From positions 1,984,001 to 2,048,000 of the forward strand of contig NZ_CP074197.1 in assembly GCF_023921805.1 (NCBI RefSeq): DNA of 64,000 nucleotides, written 5' to 3'. The DNA is from Ruminococcus sp. FMBCY1 (GTDB lineage: Bacteria; Bacillota; Clostridia; Oscillospirales; Acutalibacteraceae). The translations under genes were made by a program, and so were the position numbers. The notes beneath the pieces are model-generated. The model had not been told where the DNA came from. It saw nothing but the letters and a program-made list of their open reading frames with translations, and made no database searches. Below are positions 8,564-18,622 of this stretch, one piece after another; position 1 is the first letter of the stretch, and each line of letters begins with the position of its first letter.

Positions 8564-9961
8564 TCAGTTTTCAAAATGCCACTTAATGCCGTCTTTTGTA
8601 TCTTCCACAACAACTTTCATTTCTTTAAGTTTATCACGGATAGCGTCGGCAGTCGCCCAGTCTTTGTTTTTACGAGCCTCGGTACGCTGTGCAATAAGTA
8701 ACTCAACTTCTTCGTTTACAGGGTTTTCAGATTTATTCTCCTGTGCTTTTGTAAGGTCAAGAGAGAGAACCTTGTCAAATTCACCTATGAGATAAAGTTT
8801 AGTTGCATCGCTGATGTTGCCTTTTAATACGCTGTAAACGGCAGTAAGACCGAGTGAAGTGTTAAGGTCGTTGCCGAGAGCGTCATTAAATTCATTAAGA
8901 TAAGGCTTGGCAGCTTCCATATCAGGCTCTCCGTCAGGAGAAAGTGTAGAAATCTTCTTAATGAGTTTGTCATAAGCGATAGCCGCATTGTCAAGACTGT
9001 CATAAGAGAAAGTAAGCGGCTTGCGATAATGGCTCTGTAGGCAGAATAAACGGTAAACAAGAGGGTTATAACCTTTGCTTTCAAGTAAAGATACGGTAAG
9101 AAAATCACCCTTTGATTTACTCATTTTACCTCTTGCATCATTGAGGTGGAGTACATGGAACCAATACTTGCACCACTTATGACCGAGGTAAGCCTCGCTC
9201 TGTGCAATTTCATTGGTATGATGAGGAAATGCGTTGTCAATACCGCCGCAGTGAATGTCGAGATACTCGCCGTTGTGCTTACAGCTGATAGCTGAACATT
9301 CAATATGCCAGCCCGGATAACCGACGCCCCATGGGCTTTCCCACTTAAGCTCCTGTGAGTCAAATTTTGACTTGGTAAACCAGAGAACAAAGTCCGCTTT
9401 ATTACGCTTATTGTTGTCTTCTTCAACGCTGTCACGAACGCCGACAGCAAGGTCATCTTCGTTCATATTTCCGAAAACATAGTAATTATCAAGTTTTGAA
9501 GTATCAAAATATACATTGCCGCCTGCAATATAGGCATAGCCTTTTTCAAGCAGAACAGAAACCATATGAATAAACTCGTCAATGCAGTTTGTTGCAGGCT
9601 CTACAACATCAGGTCTTTTGATGTTGAGCTTTTTACAGTCCTCAAAAAATGCGTCAGTGTAAAACTTTGCGATTTCCATAACAGTCTTGTGCTCACGCTT
9701 TGCACCTTTGAGCATTTTGTCCTCGCCTGTATCCGCATCGCTTGAAAGGTGGCCGACATCGGTGATATTCATAACACGCTTAACATCATATCCCGCAAAA
9801 CGAAGGTACTTTTCAAGCACATCTTCCATAATATAAGTTCTAAGGTTGCCGATGTGGGCAAAGTGGTAAACAGTAGGGCCGCAGGTGTACATATTAACCT
9901 TGCCTGCTGTATGAGGTATAAATTCCTGTTTTGTCTGTCCCAATGAATTGTATAAAATCAT
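8564..9961 (-). CDS. cysS: Cysteinyl-tRNA synthetase
   Basis: Class I synthetase charging tRNA-Cys, 465 residues (normal length). Visible motifs: the zinc-site Cys in TCGPTVY (Cys27), the HIGH-like signature HFAHIGN near residues 34-40, the zinc-binding C-S/C-x-H region (HIECSAISC, HCGG), and the KMSKS loop KMSKSKGDF. It follows cysE by about 12 bp, the cysE-cysS pairing seen in many Firmicutes, where cysteine synthesis and tRNA charging are co-transcribed. Confidence 0.97.
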   Translation of the reverse strand: MILYNSLGQTKQEFIPHTAGKVNMYTCGPTVYHFAHIGNLRTYIMEDVLEKYLRFAGYDVKRVMNITDVGHLSSDADTGEDKMLKGAKREHKTVMEIAKFYTDAFFEDCKKLNIKRPDVVEPATNCIDEFIHMVSVLLEKGYAYIAGGNVYFDTSKLDNYYVFGNMNEDDLAVGVRDSVEEDNNKRNKADFVLWFTKSKFDSQELKWESPWGVGYPGWHIECSAISCKHNGEYLDIHCGGIDNAFPHHTNEIAQSEAYLGHKWCKYWFHVLHLNDARGKMSKSKGDFLTVSLLESKGYNPLVYRLFCLQSHYRKPLTFSYDSLDNAAIAYDKLIKKISTLSPDGEPDMEAAKPYLNEFNDALGNDLNTSLGLTAVYSVLKGNISDATKLYLIGEFDKVLSLDLTKAQENKSENPVNEEVELLIAQRTEARKNKDWATADAIRDKLKEMKVVVEDTKDGIKWHFEN

Positions 9962-9973
9962 TTTACTGCTCCT

Positions 9974-10624
9974 TTACTTTTTGCTTTCCTTTTCTGCCTT
10001 TAGAGCGTCAATTTCTTTTTGTAGATCTGTAATTTTTTGTTCCAGACTGCAAAGTGCAAGTGCGACAGGGTCTGAAACATGAATCTGGTCGAGAGTTTCG
10101 CTGCGTATTCCGTTGATTTTCACCACACGGGCAGGTACACCTACCGCTGTGGCATTCGGCGGAATTTCGCTCAATACTACCGCACCTGCGGCAATTCGTG
10201 CGTTATCTCCGACTTTAAACGGGCCGAGCACCTTTGCACCCGAACCTACAAGCACATTGTTGCCGAGTGTAGGGTGTCGTTTTCCCGTATCTTTACCTGT
10301 ACCGCCGAGGGTTACATTCTGATAAATTGTGCAGTTGTCGCCGATGATAGTTGTTTCACCGATAACTACGCCCATACCATGGTCAATAAATAATCCCTTG
10401 CCTATGGTAGCTCCCGGGTGTATTTCTATTCCTGTTTTATGCCTGCTGCGCTGTGAAATCCAGCGGGCAATAAACTTCATATTGTGCCTTAAAAACCAAT
10501 TAGCCTTACGGTGAGAGCGCACAGCCTTAAAACCCGAGTATAAAAAGAATACTTCGGCTCGGTTTCTTGCGGCAGGGTCACGCTCCATAACGGCGTCAAG
10601 GTCGGCCTTTAGTGTTTTAAACAA
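9974..10624 (-). CDS. cysE: Serine O-acetyltransferase
   Basis: Acetylates L-serine with acetyl-CoA, the first step of cysteine synthesis. The C-terminal half is a left-handed beta-helix of hexapeptide repeats (IHPGATIGKGLFIDHG, VVIGETTIIGDNCTIYQ, VTLGGTGKD), with the His/Asp pair of the active site in FIDHGMG. The TTG at 10624 was chosen: it gives about 216 residues beginning MFKTLKADLDAV as in the family, has GGATGTGA before it, and avoids overlap with pgsA. A longer in-frame extension to 10741 runs into pgsA and does not look like CysE. The C-terminus ends in a coiled coil (about the last 25 residues). Confidence 0.93.
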   Translation of the reverse strand: MFKTLKADLDAVMERDPAARNRAEVFFLYSGFKAVRSHRKANWFLRHNMKFIARWISQRSRHKTGIEIHPGATIGKGLFIDHGMGVVIGETTIIGDNCTIYQNVTLGGTGKDTGKRHPTLGNNVLVGSGAKVLGPFKVGDNARIAAGAVVLSEIPPNATAVGVPARVVKINGIRSETLDQIHVSDPVALALCSLEQKITDLQKEIDALKAEKESKK

Positions 10625-10653
10625 AGTATCACATCCGATGTGGTGTTGATTTT

Positions 10654-11244
10654 TTACATATCTGCTATAAACTGCTTGTTCTGAACAATATAAATTACGC
10701 CCGAAACAAGAGCCATAATTGTTGAAATCCAAATAAGGCAAAGTGAAACTACTGTAAATATGCCTTGGAGATACAAAATTGTATCAACGGAAAATGCAGA
10801 TTTTACGGTAAATAATTCAATTAAAAACTGCATTAACAGTATGGCAATAATAGCTACAAGCTGGGTTACGGTTTTGATTTTGCCGAAAATATTTGCGGCA
10901 ACGACTTTGCCTTTTGAAGCGGCAACAAGGCGGATAGAAGTTACTGAAAATTCTCTGAAAAGTACGATAATAACTGCGATGCAGTCGCACCAACCTGTTT
11001 GCACAAAGCAAAGCAATGCGCTTAATACAAGAATTTTGTCTGCAAGCGGGTCTGCAAACTTGCCGAAATCGGTTACAAGTCCTCTGCTTCTTGCGATTTT
11101 ACCGTCAAACATATCTGTAAAAGTTGCCACAACAAAAATTACAAGGGCAACTGCTGTGTGAAAAGGAAAATTTATTAACAAGGATGCCACGAAGAACGGC
11201 ACAAGTATTATTCTGCTTAAAGTAAGTTTGTTCGGTAAATTCAT
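10654..11244 (-). CDS. pgsA: CDP-diacylglycerol-glycerol-3-phosphate 3-phosphatidyltransferase
   Basis: Makes phosphatidylglycerol phosphate, the committed step of phosphatidylglycerol synthesis, in the membrane. About 196 residues with four to five membrane helices. The CDP-alcohol phosphotransferase signature D-G-x2-A-R-x8-G-x3-D-x3-D is complete in FDGKIARSRGLVTDFGKFAD. The start MNLPNKLTLSRI at 11244 is the standard N-terminus and has GGAGATCAGAGGG upstream. It sits between rimO and cysE in one minus-strand run. Confidence 0.95.
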   Translation of the reverse strand: MNLPNKLTLSRIILVPFFVASLLINFPFHTAVALVIFVVATFTDMFDGKIARSRGLVTDFGKFADPLADKILVLSALLCFVQTGWCDCIAVIIVLFREFSVTSIRLVAASKGKVVAANIFGKIKTVTQLVAIIAILLMQFLIELFTVKSAFSVDTILYLQGIFTVVSLCLIWISTIMALVSGVIYIVQNKQFIADM

Positions 11245-11311
11245 AATTGCCCTCTGATCTCCTTTTGACACCATTATATTATATGCCGATGTCGGTTATA
11301 TGTAAATAAAA

Positions 11312-12658
11312 TTATTCTGCCAATTCGCCGATTGGGTCACAATCCGTATAATCTGTAATCTTAACCTTTACAAAACTGCCGGGCTGTGGTTTGGTGCCGC
11401 TTGCGGTAAAGAATACACATCCGTCAATTTCAGGTGCGTCGGCATAGGTTCTGCCGTAGAAACATTCCGCAATTCTGTCATAACCTTCTACAAGCACCTC
11501 AATTTCTTTGCCGATGAGGCTTTCGCAGTATTCTGCCATAACGCTCTGCTGATGTTCCATAATAATATCGGCTCTGTGCTGTTTGATTTCATCGTCAACC
11601 TGGTCGGGAAAACTTGCCGCAGGTGTGCCTTCTTCTGCCGAGTAGGCAAAGCAACCCAGGCGCTGGAATTTAATTTCAGCGGCAAACTCCGCAAGTTCCT
11701 CAAACTGTTCGTCGGTTTCGCCCGGGAAACCTGTAATAAATGTTGAACGAAGAATCATATCGGGTACTTTTGCTCTTAACTTGTTAAGTAATGCGGTAAG
11801 ACTTTCACGATTGCCGTGTCTGTTCATTCTCTTTAAAATGTTGCCGTCGCAATGCTGGAGCGGTAAATCTATGTAATTAACAAGTTTTTCTTCCTCTGCA
11901 AAGGTGTCGATAAGTTCATCTGTAAGTCTGTCCGGATAGCAATAAAGCACTCTTATCCATTTTAATCCGTCAATTTTACAGAGCCTTTTTAAAAGTTTTG
12001 CAAGGTAAGGTTCACCGAAAAGGTCTTCACCGTAGCGTGTTGTATCTTGAGCAATAACAATAATCTCTTTTACGCCGTCTTTGGCAAGCTGTTCTGCTTC
12101 TTCAACAACCGCATCGGGTTGGCGGCTTCTGAATTTACCTCTAATCATAGGAATTGCGCAGTATGTACAACGGTTGTCGCAGCCCTCCGCAATTTTGAGA
12201 TAAGCGGTGTAGGGAGGAGTTGACTGTATTCTTCTGCCCTCAAGACATAAAAGCTGTTTGTCGGGGAATTCCTCGATTTTTTCTTTATGTTCTGTATTAT
12301 CCGAAAGCAACTCGGCTACAACATCCGCAATTTGAGAGTTAGCGCCGATTCCGAGTGCTGCGTCAACTTCGTAAAGCTGACGGGTGATTTCGTTTTTATA
12401 GCGCTCTGCAAGACAACCGGTTACAATAATGGCTTTGATTTTGCCCTCTTGCTTTAGCTTGCCAAGTTCTATAATTTCGTTAATGCTTTCCTGTTTTGCC
12501 GATTCAATAAATCCGCAGGTGTTTACAATAACCGCATCTGCGTCTGCGGGGTCGTTTACTAATTCAAAGCCCTTGCTTTTTAATGTAAAAAGCAGCATTT
12601 CAGCGTCAACCTGATTTTTAGGGCAACCGAGTGATACAATACCAACTTTAGAACTCAT
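11312..12658 (-). CDS. rimO: Ribosomal protein S12 methylthiotransferase RimO
   Basis: Radical-SAM enzyme that methylthiolates an Asp of ribosomal protein S12. Three parts are visible: an N-terminal MTTase domain with cysteines for one iron-sulfur cluster (SLGCPKNQVD, NTCGFI, TGCLAERY), the radical-SAM C-x3-C-x2-C motif CDNRCTYC, and a C-terminal TRAM RNA-binding domain. The SLGCPKN start separates RimO from MiaB. The ATG at 12658 has GAGGA upstream and overlaps the recX stop by about 11 bp, so the two are translationally linked. Confidence 0.96.
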   Translation of the reverse strand: MSSKVGIVSLGCPKNQVDAEMLLFTLKSKGFELVNDPADADAVIVNTCGFIESAKQESINEIIELGKLKQEGKIKAIIVTGCLAERYKNEITRQLYEVDAALGIGANSQIADVVAELLSDNTEHKEKIEEFPDKQLLCLEGRRIQSTPPYTAYLKIAEGCDNRCTYCAIPMIRGKFRSRQPDAVVEEAEQLAKDGVKEIIVIAQDTTRYGEDLFGEPYLAKLLKRLCKIDGLKWIRVLYCYPDRLTDELIDTFAEEEKLVNYIDLPLQHCDGNILKRMNRHGNRESLTALLNKLRAKVPDMILRSTFITGFPGETDEQFEELAEFAAEIKFQRLGCFAYSAEEGTPAASFPDQVDDEIKQHRADIIMEHQQSVMAEYCESLIGKEIEVLVEGYDRIAECFYGRTYADAPEIDGCVFFTASGTKPQPGSFVKVKITDYTDCDPIGELAE

Positions 12659-13265
12659 CTGTTTCATCCTCATTATATTCCGAAAGAACGCTTTTTATGT
12701 CGTCCCAGCGGTAACCGAGCCTTTGCAGTGCGGCAACAGCTCTTCTTTTTACCTTTTCATCGGATAGATTCCTATATTTTTTCTCAATAACCGCTCTTAT
12801 TTGTTCGTGAACATCAATATCAAGTTCATCGCATAACTGTTCGGCGGTTTCTTTATCAATGCCCTTTCTTGTAAGTTCAAAGGCAATGCCACGCTTTGAC
12901 ATATGCTTGGAGTTGAGCAGTTTTTCGGCATAGTGTCTTGCAAAACGCTCGTCATCCACAAGGCCGAGCTCTTCCATTCTGTCAACAGCTTTCTGTGCAG
13001 AAGCTTCGTCTGCCGTACGGCGGATTTTATCCTCAAGCTCTTTTTTTGAATGTTCTCTGTACGACAACAGCCAAAGAGCTTTTTCTTTTGCACGCCTTTC
13101 ATTGCTTAGCTTTATAATTTCGTGCAAATCTTCGTCGTCTATCTCTCTGCCGACATCAAAGCGGTTTTCAATCAGCGTTTGTGTGTCGAGAGAAACGGCA
13201 AATTCACCGTCAATATAAACAGCGCTAAGCCTTTTTCTGCGTGGTTTGATTTCTGTAATTTTCAT
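12648..13265 (-). CDS. recX: RecX, regulator of RecA
   Basis: A 205-residue helical protein that binds RecA filaments and limits recombination. It has the three-helix repeats typical of RecX, with ALWLLSYREHSKKELEDKI and GLVDDERFARHYAE as the most recognisable family segments. Its ATG shares one base with the recA stop (TAATG), so recA and recX are co-translated. Confidence 0.93.
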   Translation of the reverse strand: MKITEIKPRRKRLSAVYIDGEFAVSLDTQTLIENRFDVGREIDDEDLHEIIKLSNERRAKEKALWLLSYREHSKKELEDKIRRTADEASAQKAVDRMEELGLVDDERFARHYAEKLLNSKHMSKRGIAFELTRKGIDKETAEQLCDELDIDVHEQIRAVIEKKYRNLSDEKVKRRAVAALQRLGYRWDDIKSVLSEYNEDETDEF

Positions 13266-14383
13266 TATTCGTCAACAAGCACATCAATGTTTGCGCTGTT
13301 TGCATTTTCTGCAGGAGCGTCGGCGGGCTTTTTAGCGTTGGCAACTTCGGTTATCTTTGCCTTTGCGCCCTTTTTGGCTGGAGAGCTTGCCGCAACAACT
13401 TTGTCTATATTTGCCATAAGCTTATCTTCAATTTCTTTTGAAAGTTCTTTGTCGTTTTCAAGAAGTTCCTTTACATTATCTCTGCCTTGTCCGAGGCGCT
13501 TGCCGTCATAGCTGAACCATGCGCCTGCTTTCTGAACAACATCTGCCTTTACTGCAAGGTCAAGCAATTCGCCTGTTCTTGAAATACCCTTGCCGTACAT
13601 AATATCAAACTCAGCCTCTCTGAAAGGCGGTGCAAGTTTGTTCTTAACGACTTTTGCTTTTGTGTGTGCACCTATCATTTCGCCGTTTTGCTTAAGAACT
13701 TCCTGCTTACGAATATCTATTCTTACCGAGCTGTAGAACTTAAGCGCTCTGCCGCCCGTGGTAACCTCCGGGTTGCCGTAAACAACGCCGACTTTTTCAC
13801 GCAGCTGGTTGATAAAGATAGCAACGCAGTTGCTCTTGTTGATTGCGCCCGCAAGTTTTCTTAATGCCTGTGACATAAGTCTTGCGTGTAAGCCTACATG
13901 GCTGTCGCCCATTTCACCTTCGATTTCAGCCTTTGGTACAAGAGCGGCAACCGAGTCGATAACTATTACATCAATAGCGCCGCTTCGGATAAGTGCTTCG
14001 GCAATTTCAAGTGCGTCCTCACCTGTATCAGGCTGTGAAACGAGGAGGGAGTCAACATCTACTCCGAGTGCAGCCGCATAGGTAGGGTCAAGTGCGTGCT
14101 CAACATCTATAAAGGCAACATTACCGTTGTTTTTCTGTCCCTCTGCAATGCAGTGGAGTGAAAGCGTGGTTTTACCCGAAGATTCCGGGCCGTAAATTTC
14201 AACGATTCTGCCTCGTGGAAGACCGCCGATACCGAGTGCGATGTCAAGTGTGAGAGAACCTGTTGAAATGTGGTCAACATTCATATGTTTATTTTCGCCA
14301 AGGCGCATAACTGCACCTTTACCGAATTGCTTTTCTATTTGAGTAAGCGCAGTTTGCAACGCTTTTTCCTTATCTAAAGCCAT
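13265..14383 (-). CDS. recA: RecA recombinase
   Basis: DNA strand-exchange protein and SOS co-protease, 372 residues. Walker A is GPESSGKTT near residues 65-73; the Walker B region is [14 protein letters not shown]; the L2 DNA-binding loop follows [17 protein letters not shown]. The C-terminal about 45 residues are Ala/Lys-rich and variable, as usual. recX follows immediately. About 120 bp separate it from prmC; I saw no convincing LexA box in that gap. Confidence 0.99.
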   Translation of the reverse strand: MALDKEKALQTALTQIEKQFGKGAVMRLGENKHMNVDHISTGSLTLDIALGIGGLPRGRIVEIYGPESSGKTTLSLHCIAEGQKNNGNVAFIDVEHALDPTYAAALGVDVDSLLVSQPDTGEDALEIAEALIRSGAIDVIVIDSVAALVPKAEIEGEMGDSHVGLHARLMSQALRKLAGAINKSNCVAIFINQLREKVGVVYGNPEVTTGGRALKFYSSVRIDIRKQEVLKQNGEMIGAHTKAKVVKNKLAPPFREAEFDIMYGKGISRTGELLDLAVKADVVQKAGAWFSYDGKRLGQGRDNVKELLENDKELSKEIEDKLMANIDKVVAASSPAKKGAKAKITEVANAKKPADAPAENANSANIDVLVDE

Positions 14384-14504
14384 TATTAAGTACCTCCCGT
14401 ATATGCAGGTTAAATTTTAGTTAATCCGTTTGATTACTTGTATATTATAAGATATCGTCATAAAAAATGCAATAAGTATAGGGCTAAAAAATCGAACTAA
14501 TTTT

Positions 14505-15356
14505 CTATTTTTGGAGCAAAGTCCCAATTATAGCCCTTTGAATACCGCCGAAGTCTATACTTTCGGTGATTCCGCCAAAGCCGTTGTCTGCCAAAATACG
14601 GCTTACCTCGTCATATTGACCTTCTCCAAGCTCAAAAGCAAGCGCACCGCCTGCTTTAAGTTTTGATTTCCATAAAGGAACAATTCTTCGGTAAAAGTCC
14701 AGACCGCTTTCGCCGCCGTCAAGTGCCATTGCAGGTTCGTGTTGAACTTCTTTCTGTAATGATGCAATATCGGCAGTTTTGATATACGGAGGATTTGATA
14801 CTATGAGATCAAGACTGTTATCGGCAATGTCTTTGTGACATTCAAAAATGTCGCCGTTCAGGGCGTTTACCGCAGAATTGTTTAATTTAATGTTTTGTGT
14901 AAGATACGAAAAAGCCTTGTCACTTAGTTCTACCGCTGTTACTTTGCAGTTTGCATATTTTTCAAGCGCAAGAGAAATAGCGCCGCTACCTGCACAAAGG
15001 TCAATTACATTCGGACTTTCTTTGCATGATAAGTAATCTATGCAAAGCGAAGTAACTACCTCTGTGTCATCTCTCGGAACAAGAACACCCTCGCCGACAA
15101 GCAAGTCAATTCCCATAAAACTCCACTTTCCAAGGAGATACTGCAGCGGTTCGTGATTAAGGCGTTTTTCTGTCAGCTCGGCAAGAACCGCAAGTTTTTC
15201 TTCACTTGCAACAGTTTCTTCGCCCTTTGTAATGAGCGCAAGACGGTTAAACCCGAAAACTTTTTCCGTAAGGCACAAAGCCTCAAAGGCAGGAGCTTCA
15301 AACCCTGCCTCTGTTAAAATGTCTTTAGTTTTTCTGTAAGCCTCGCCGACAGTCAT
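14505..15356 (-). CDS. prmC: Peptide chain release factor glutamine methyltransferase
   Basis: SAM-dependent enzyme that methylates the GGQ glutamine of release factors. The NPPY catalytic motif is present in SNPPYIKTAD, and the SAM-binding loop is DLCAGSGAIS. The ATG at 15356 (MTVGEAYRK) is preferred over a TTG five codons upstream because GCGAGG lies at proper spacing. It is encoded right after the DUF1385 gene, the common Firmicutes pairing. Confidence 0.93.
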   Translation of the reverse strand: MTVGEAYRKTKDILTEAGFEAPAFEALCLTEKVFGFNRLALITKGEETVASEEKLAVLAELTEKRLNHEPLQYLLGKWSFMGIDLLVGEGVLVPRDDTEVVTSLCIDYLSCKESPNVIDLCAGSGAISLALEKYANCKVTAVELSDKAFSYLTQNIKLNNSAVNALNGDIFECHKDIADNSLDLIVSNPPYIKTADIASLQKEVQHEPAMALDGGESGLDFYRRIVPLWKSKLKAGGALAFELGEGQYDEVSRILADNGFGGITESIDFGGIQRAIIGTLLQK

Positions 15357-15371
15357 AATAAAGCCTCGCAA

Positions 15372-16361
15372 TTATTTGTTGTTAATAATATCTGTGCCGT
15401 CATCGGGGATAACAGCTTTCATAGCCTCAATGGCAACTTCAATCATCTTGTCATCAGGCTCTTTTGTTGTAATTCTCTGCGCCCAAAGTCCCGGAGCGGC
15501 AATAATTCTTGTAAAAGCGTTATCGTGCTTTCCGCATATTTTAATAAGCTCATAGCCTACGCCGCAAGAAACAGGGAGGAGGAGAATTTTAAATACAGGT
15601 CTTAAAAATCCGATTCCAAACGGAGCAACGGGAATAAAAAGACCGATTACAATGCCTACAATAAGCATAAGCACCATAAAACTTGTTCCGCATCTGGGGT
15701 GGAAACGAATCTGTTTTCTTACATTCTCAACGGTAAGCTCTTCTTCGTTTTCGTAGCAGAAAATAGTTTTGTGCTCTGCACCGTGGTACATAAATACACG
15801 CTTCATTTCTGTCATTTGTGAACATAATACAATGTATCCGAGGAAGAGGGCTATCTTTAATACACCCTCAAAAACTGATTTCCAGAAAACAGCGCTCTCG
15901 CCGTCACCCTGAAAGACGGGTACGACATTTGCCGTAAGGTCAAACAGGAAAGACGGTAGAAAGAAGAACAGACCGACCGCAAGTGCCACACCCAAGATTG
16001 AAGCAAACACCATTATTACTTTAACAAGTTTGTCGCCGAATTTTTCGTCAAGCCATTTTTCAAACTTGCTCGGTTCTTCTTCTTCCACTTCGCCCGCTTC
16101 AACTGCTTTGTCAGCGGAAAGCATAAGCGATTTATAAGAAAGTCGCATTGAATCAATAAGTCCTGCTATTCCTCGTAAAAGCGGCAATTTAAAAAGTTTG
16201 CATTTTTCGGGAATAGTAGTCATTTTTATGTCTTCGCTGTAAATTTCGTTTTCGCCTGTTCTTACGCATACGGTAGTACGCTTAGGACCACGCATCATAA
16301 TACCTTCAATAAGAGCACTGCCGCCTATTGAAGTGATTTTTTTTGTACTGACTTTTCTCAT
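15372..16361 (-). CDS. DUF1385 membrane protein (YqhQ-like)
   Basis: A 329-residue membrane protein of unknown molecular function. Family hallmarks: start with GGSALIEGIMMRGP, then LPLLRGI, a central membrane region (about 115-190), the conserved MYHGAEHKTIFCYE segment with paired His, RFHPRCGTSFM, and two more helices. The conserved His/Glu/Cys residues suggest a metal site, but no activity is established. It lies directly upstream of prmC, as in many Firmicutes. Confidence 0.88.
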   Translation of the reverse strand: MRKVSTKKITSIGGSALIEGIMMRGPKRTTVCVRTGENEIYSEDIKMTTIPEKCKLFKLPLLRGIAGLIDSMRLSYKSLMLSADKAVEAGEVEEEEPSKFEKWLDEKFGDKLVKVIMVFASILGVALAVGLFFFLPSFLFDLTANVVPVFQGDGESAVFWKSVFEGVLKIALFLGYIVLCSQMTEMKRVFMYHGAEHKTIFCYENEEELTVENVRKQIRFHPRCGTSFMVLMLIVGIVIGLFIPVAPFGIGFLRPVFKILLLPVSCGVGYELIKICGKHDNAFTRIIAAPGLWAQRITTKEPDDKMIEVAIEAMKAVIPDDGTDIINNK

Positions 16362-16377
16362 CGCACAATCCTTTCGT

Positions 16378-17850
16378 TCATAGTTTTACATTTTCTGTTT
16401 GCGGCTGATCCTCGTCACCCTCTTTGTAGATAGGGAAGGTAAGAGTAACTGTTGTGCCAACGCCCTCTCCGCTTTCGATGTCAAGAGAGCCGTGGTGCAG
16501 ATTCATAATTTCGTCTGCAACTGCAAGACCGATTCCCGAGCCTCGTACCGTCTGATTTGCCTTATAGAACTTTTCTTTAACCTTTGGCAAGTCTTCGGCA
16601 GGTATTCCGCAGCCGGTGTCGGTAACTATAATTTTTATAATGTCGGGGTCATCCTTACTGTAAATAACCTGTGCCGCAACCACACCGCCCTTTGGTGTGT
16701 ATTTAAGTGCGTTGTCAATTACATTGAGGAAAACCTGCTTAAGTCTGTTGCTGTCACCGTAAACAGGCGGATACATTGCGTCCATAGGTTCGTCATAGAG
16801 TAAATGCTTGCCCTCGTTTACGGCTCTGTCCTTTAGCATATATACGGTTTCGTCAAATTCGGCAAGAATATCGAGTTTCTCTTTGTTAAGCACCATTCTG
16901 CCGCTCTGAATACGGCTGAAATCAAGAAGTTCTTCAACTATGCTTGTAAGTCTGGCACTTTCTTTTATAATAACGCCCATACCTTTGTCAAAGGTGCGCC
17001 TGTCGAGTTTGCCTTTTTCGTTGAGCTGCATGGTTTCTGCCCAGCCTTTTATTGCCGTGAGTGGGGTTCTTAATTCGTGAGATACTCTTGAAATAAAATC
17101 GTTTTTAGTCTGTTCGGTAGTTTGCAAATCCTTTGCCATATCCGATATAGCGTCACAAAGGTCGCCGATTTCGTCATCGTACTTATGCTCGATTTTTTCG
17201 GAGGCGGAAAAGTCGCCCTGTGCAATCTGACCGGCTATAAGTGAAAGTTCGCCTATCGGTTTAACAATGGAGCGGATAAACATAAGTCCCGACAAAAATA
17301 CAAGCGCCATTATTGCAAGACCGCCCGCAACGCAAAGAACAGAAATAAATAAGATTCTTGAGTGCACGGGTTCCATAGACACGATGTATCTTACGGCACC
17401 GAGCATAACGCCGTTTGAATTGCTGATAATGCGGGTTTCGCTCATTGCTCTTTCTCCGGAGAGAAGTTTGCCGTTCCATACGGCGTAACCGTTTGAGTTG
17501 TTTTGAGCGTCCTGAAAATCAGGCATTTGAGTTTTATCCGACGGGGTAAAACCCGTGGAAGTCATTATTACTCTGCCCGATGAATTTATTACAATAACTT
17601 CCATTTGCTCTTTACGGTCAAAGTTTTCAACATATTCACGGGCAGATGAATTAAAACTTGTTGTGTTGTCGCTCTCGTAGTCTGAAAATACAAGCGACAA
17701 TTCATTGCCTGCCGAAGAAAGTGTTTGTTCAACACTGCTTTGGTAAACATATGTAATAACAAAGATAAGGCTGACAACGATCAGAACTATTATTGTAAAT
17801 ATAACGCTCAATGTGTTTAACATCCAGCGTTTTGTAATACCCTTAAACAT
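16378..17850 (-). CDS. Sensor histidine kinase (HAMP-HisKA-HATPase)
   Basis: Membrane sensor of 490 residues. Membrane helices at about 11-35 and 165-193 flank a 130-residue extracellular sensor region; a HAMP linker follows (KPIGELSLIAGQIAQGDF). His258 in RVSHELRTPLT is the phosphorylated residue. The ATP-binding domain has the N box (NVIDNALKYT), G1 (TDTGCGIP) and G2 (GSGIGLAV). The cognate response regulator lies 36 bp upstream in the same operon. Extracellular signal unknown; layout resembles PhoR/WalK-type kinases but without a visible PAS domain. Confidence 0.94.
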   Translation of the reverse strand: MFKGITKRWMLNTLSVIFTIIVLIVVSLIFVITYVYQSSVEQTLSSAGNELSLVFSDYESDNTTSFNSSAREYVENFDRKEQMEVIVINSSGRVIMTSTGFTPSDKTQMPDFQDAQNNSNGYAVWNGKLLSGERAMSETRIISNSNGVMLGAVRYIVSMEPVHSRILFISVLCVAGGLAIMALVFLSGLMFIRSIVKPIGELSLIAGQIAQGDFSASEKIEHKYDDEIGDLCDAISDMAKDLQTTEQTKNDFISRVSHELRTPLTAIKGWAETMQLNEKGKLDRRTFDKGMGVIIKESARLTSIVEELLDFSRIQSGRMVLNKEKLDILAEFDETVYMLKDRAVNEGKHLLYDEPMDAMYPPVYGDSNRLKQVFLNVIDNALKYTPKGGVVAAQVIYSKDDPDIIKIIVTDTGCGIPAEDLPKVKEKFYKANQTVRGSGIGLAVADEIMNLHHGSLDIESGEGVGTTVTLTFPIYKEGDEDQPQTENVKL

Positions 17851-17886
17851 TACGCTGTCGCCCTCCTTAAAGGTGTTTCCTTAAGT

Positions 17887-18588
17887 TCAGGCGTTCCACT
17901 TGTAGCCAAGTCCCCATACGGTGATAATGTACTTAGGATTAGACGGCTCGTCTTCAACTTTCATTCTAAGTCTTCTGATGTTTACATCAACGATTTTGTC
18001 CTCGCCGACATAAGCGTCACCCCAAACATGGTTTAAAATGTCCATTCTGTCGAGGGCAGTACCCGGATTAGAGAAAAAGTATTCCATAATCTGAAATTCA
18101 ACCTGTGTAAGTTCAATCATCTTACCGTTTTTCATAAGTGCACGGTTTCTTAAGTTAAGTGTAAATTCGCCGCTTTTAAGCTCTTCTTTGAAGTTGTTTT
18201 CGGCGTGTGACTGTGCAAGTGCCACTCTTCTGTAAAGGGAGTCAACTCTTGCGAGCAATTCGCTTGGTGAAAAAGGCTTTGAAACATAATCGTCAGCACC
18301 GAGCATAAGACCTGTTACCTTATCCATTTCCTGTGTTTTTGCGGAAAGCATAATAATGCCGATACCGCCGTTGCGGCTTCTAAGCTCCTTACAAACCTGA
18401 AAACCGTCAATACCCGGCATCATAACATCAAGAATGGCAACATCAAAGTCGCCGTTGTGTTCTTCGTATTTTTGAAGTGCAGCCTCGCCGCAGTCAGCCT
18501 CGACTACATCATAGCCTGCTCTTGTAAGGTTGATAACGACAAAGTCACGAATTGCAGCCTCGTCCTCACAAACAAGAATTTTTTTCAT
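17887..18588 (-). CDS. OmpR/PhoB-family response regulator
   Basis: A 233-residue DNA-binding response regulator. Receiver domain: acidic pair CEDEA near the N-terminus, phospho-acceptor Asp54 in AILDVMMPG, and the switch Lys in VSKPFSP. The C-terminal winged helix has VNIRRLRMKVEDEP and ends IITVWGLGYKW. It is the partner of the kinase encoded just downstream. Target genes cannot be read from the window. Confidence 0.95.
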   Translation of the reverse strand: MKKILVCEDEAAIRDFVVINLTRAGYDVVEADCGEAALQKYEEHNGDFDVAILDVMMPGIDGFQVCKELRSRNGGIGIIMLSAKTQEMDKVTGLMLGADDYVSKPFSPSELLARVDSLYRRVALAQSHAENNFKEELKSGEFTLNLRNRALMKNGKMIELTQVEFQIMEYFFSNPGTALDRMDILNHVWGDAYVGEDKIVDVNIRRLRMKVEDEPSNPKYIITVWGLGYKWNA

Positions 18589-18622
18589 AATAAACCTCCG
18601 TAATGTGTTTTATCCAAAAAAA

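Noticed and set aside
14384-14504. LexA box upstream of recA
   Set aside because: Only an isolated CGAAC half-site at about 14494, too far from recA and without the matching half.
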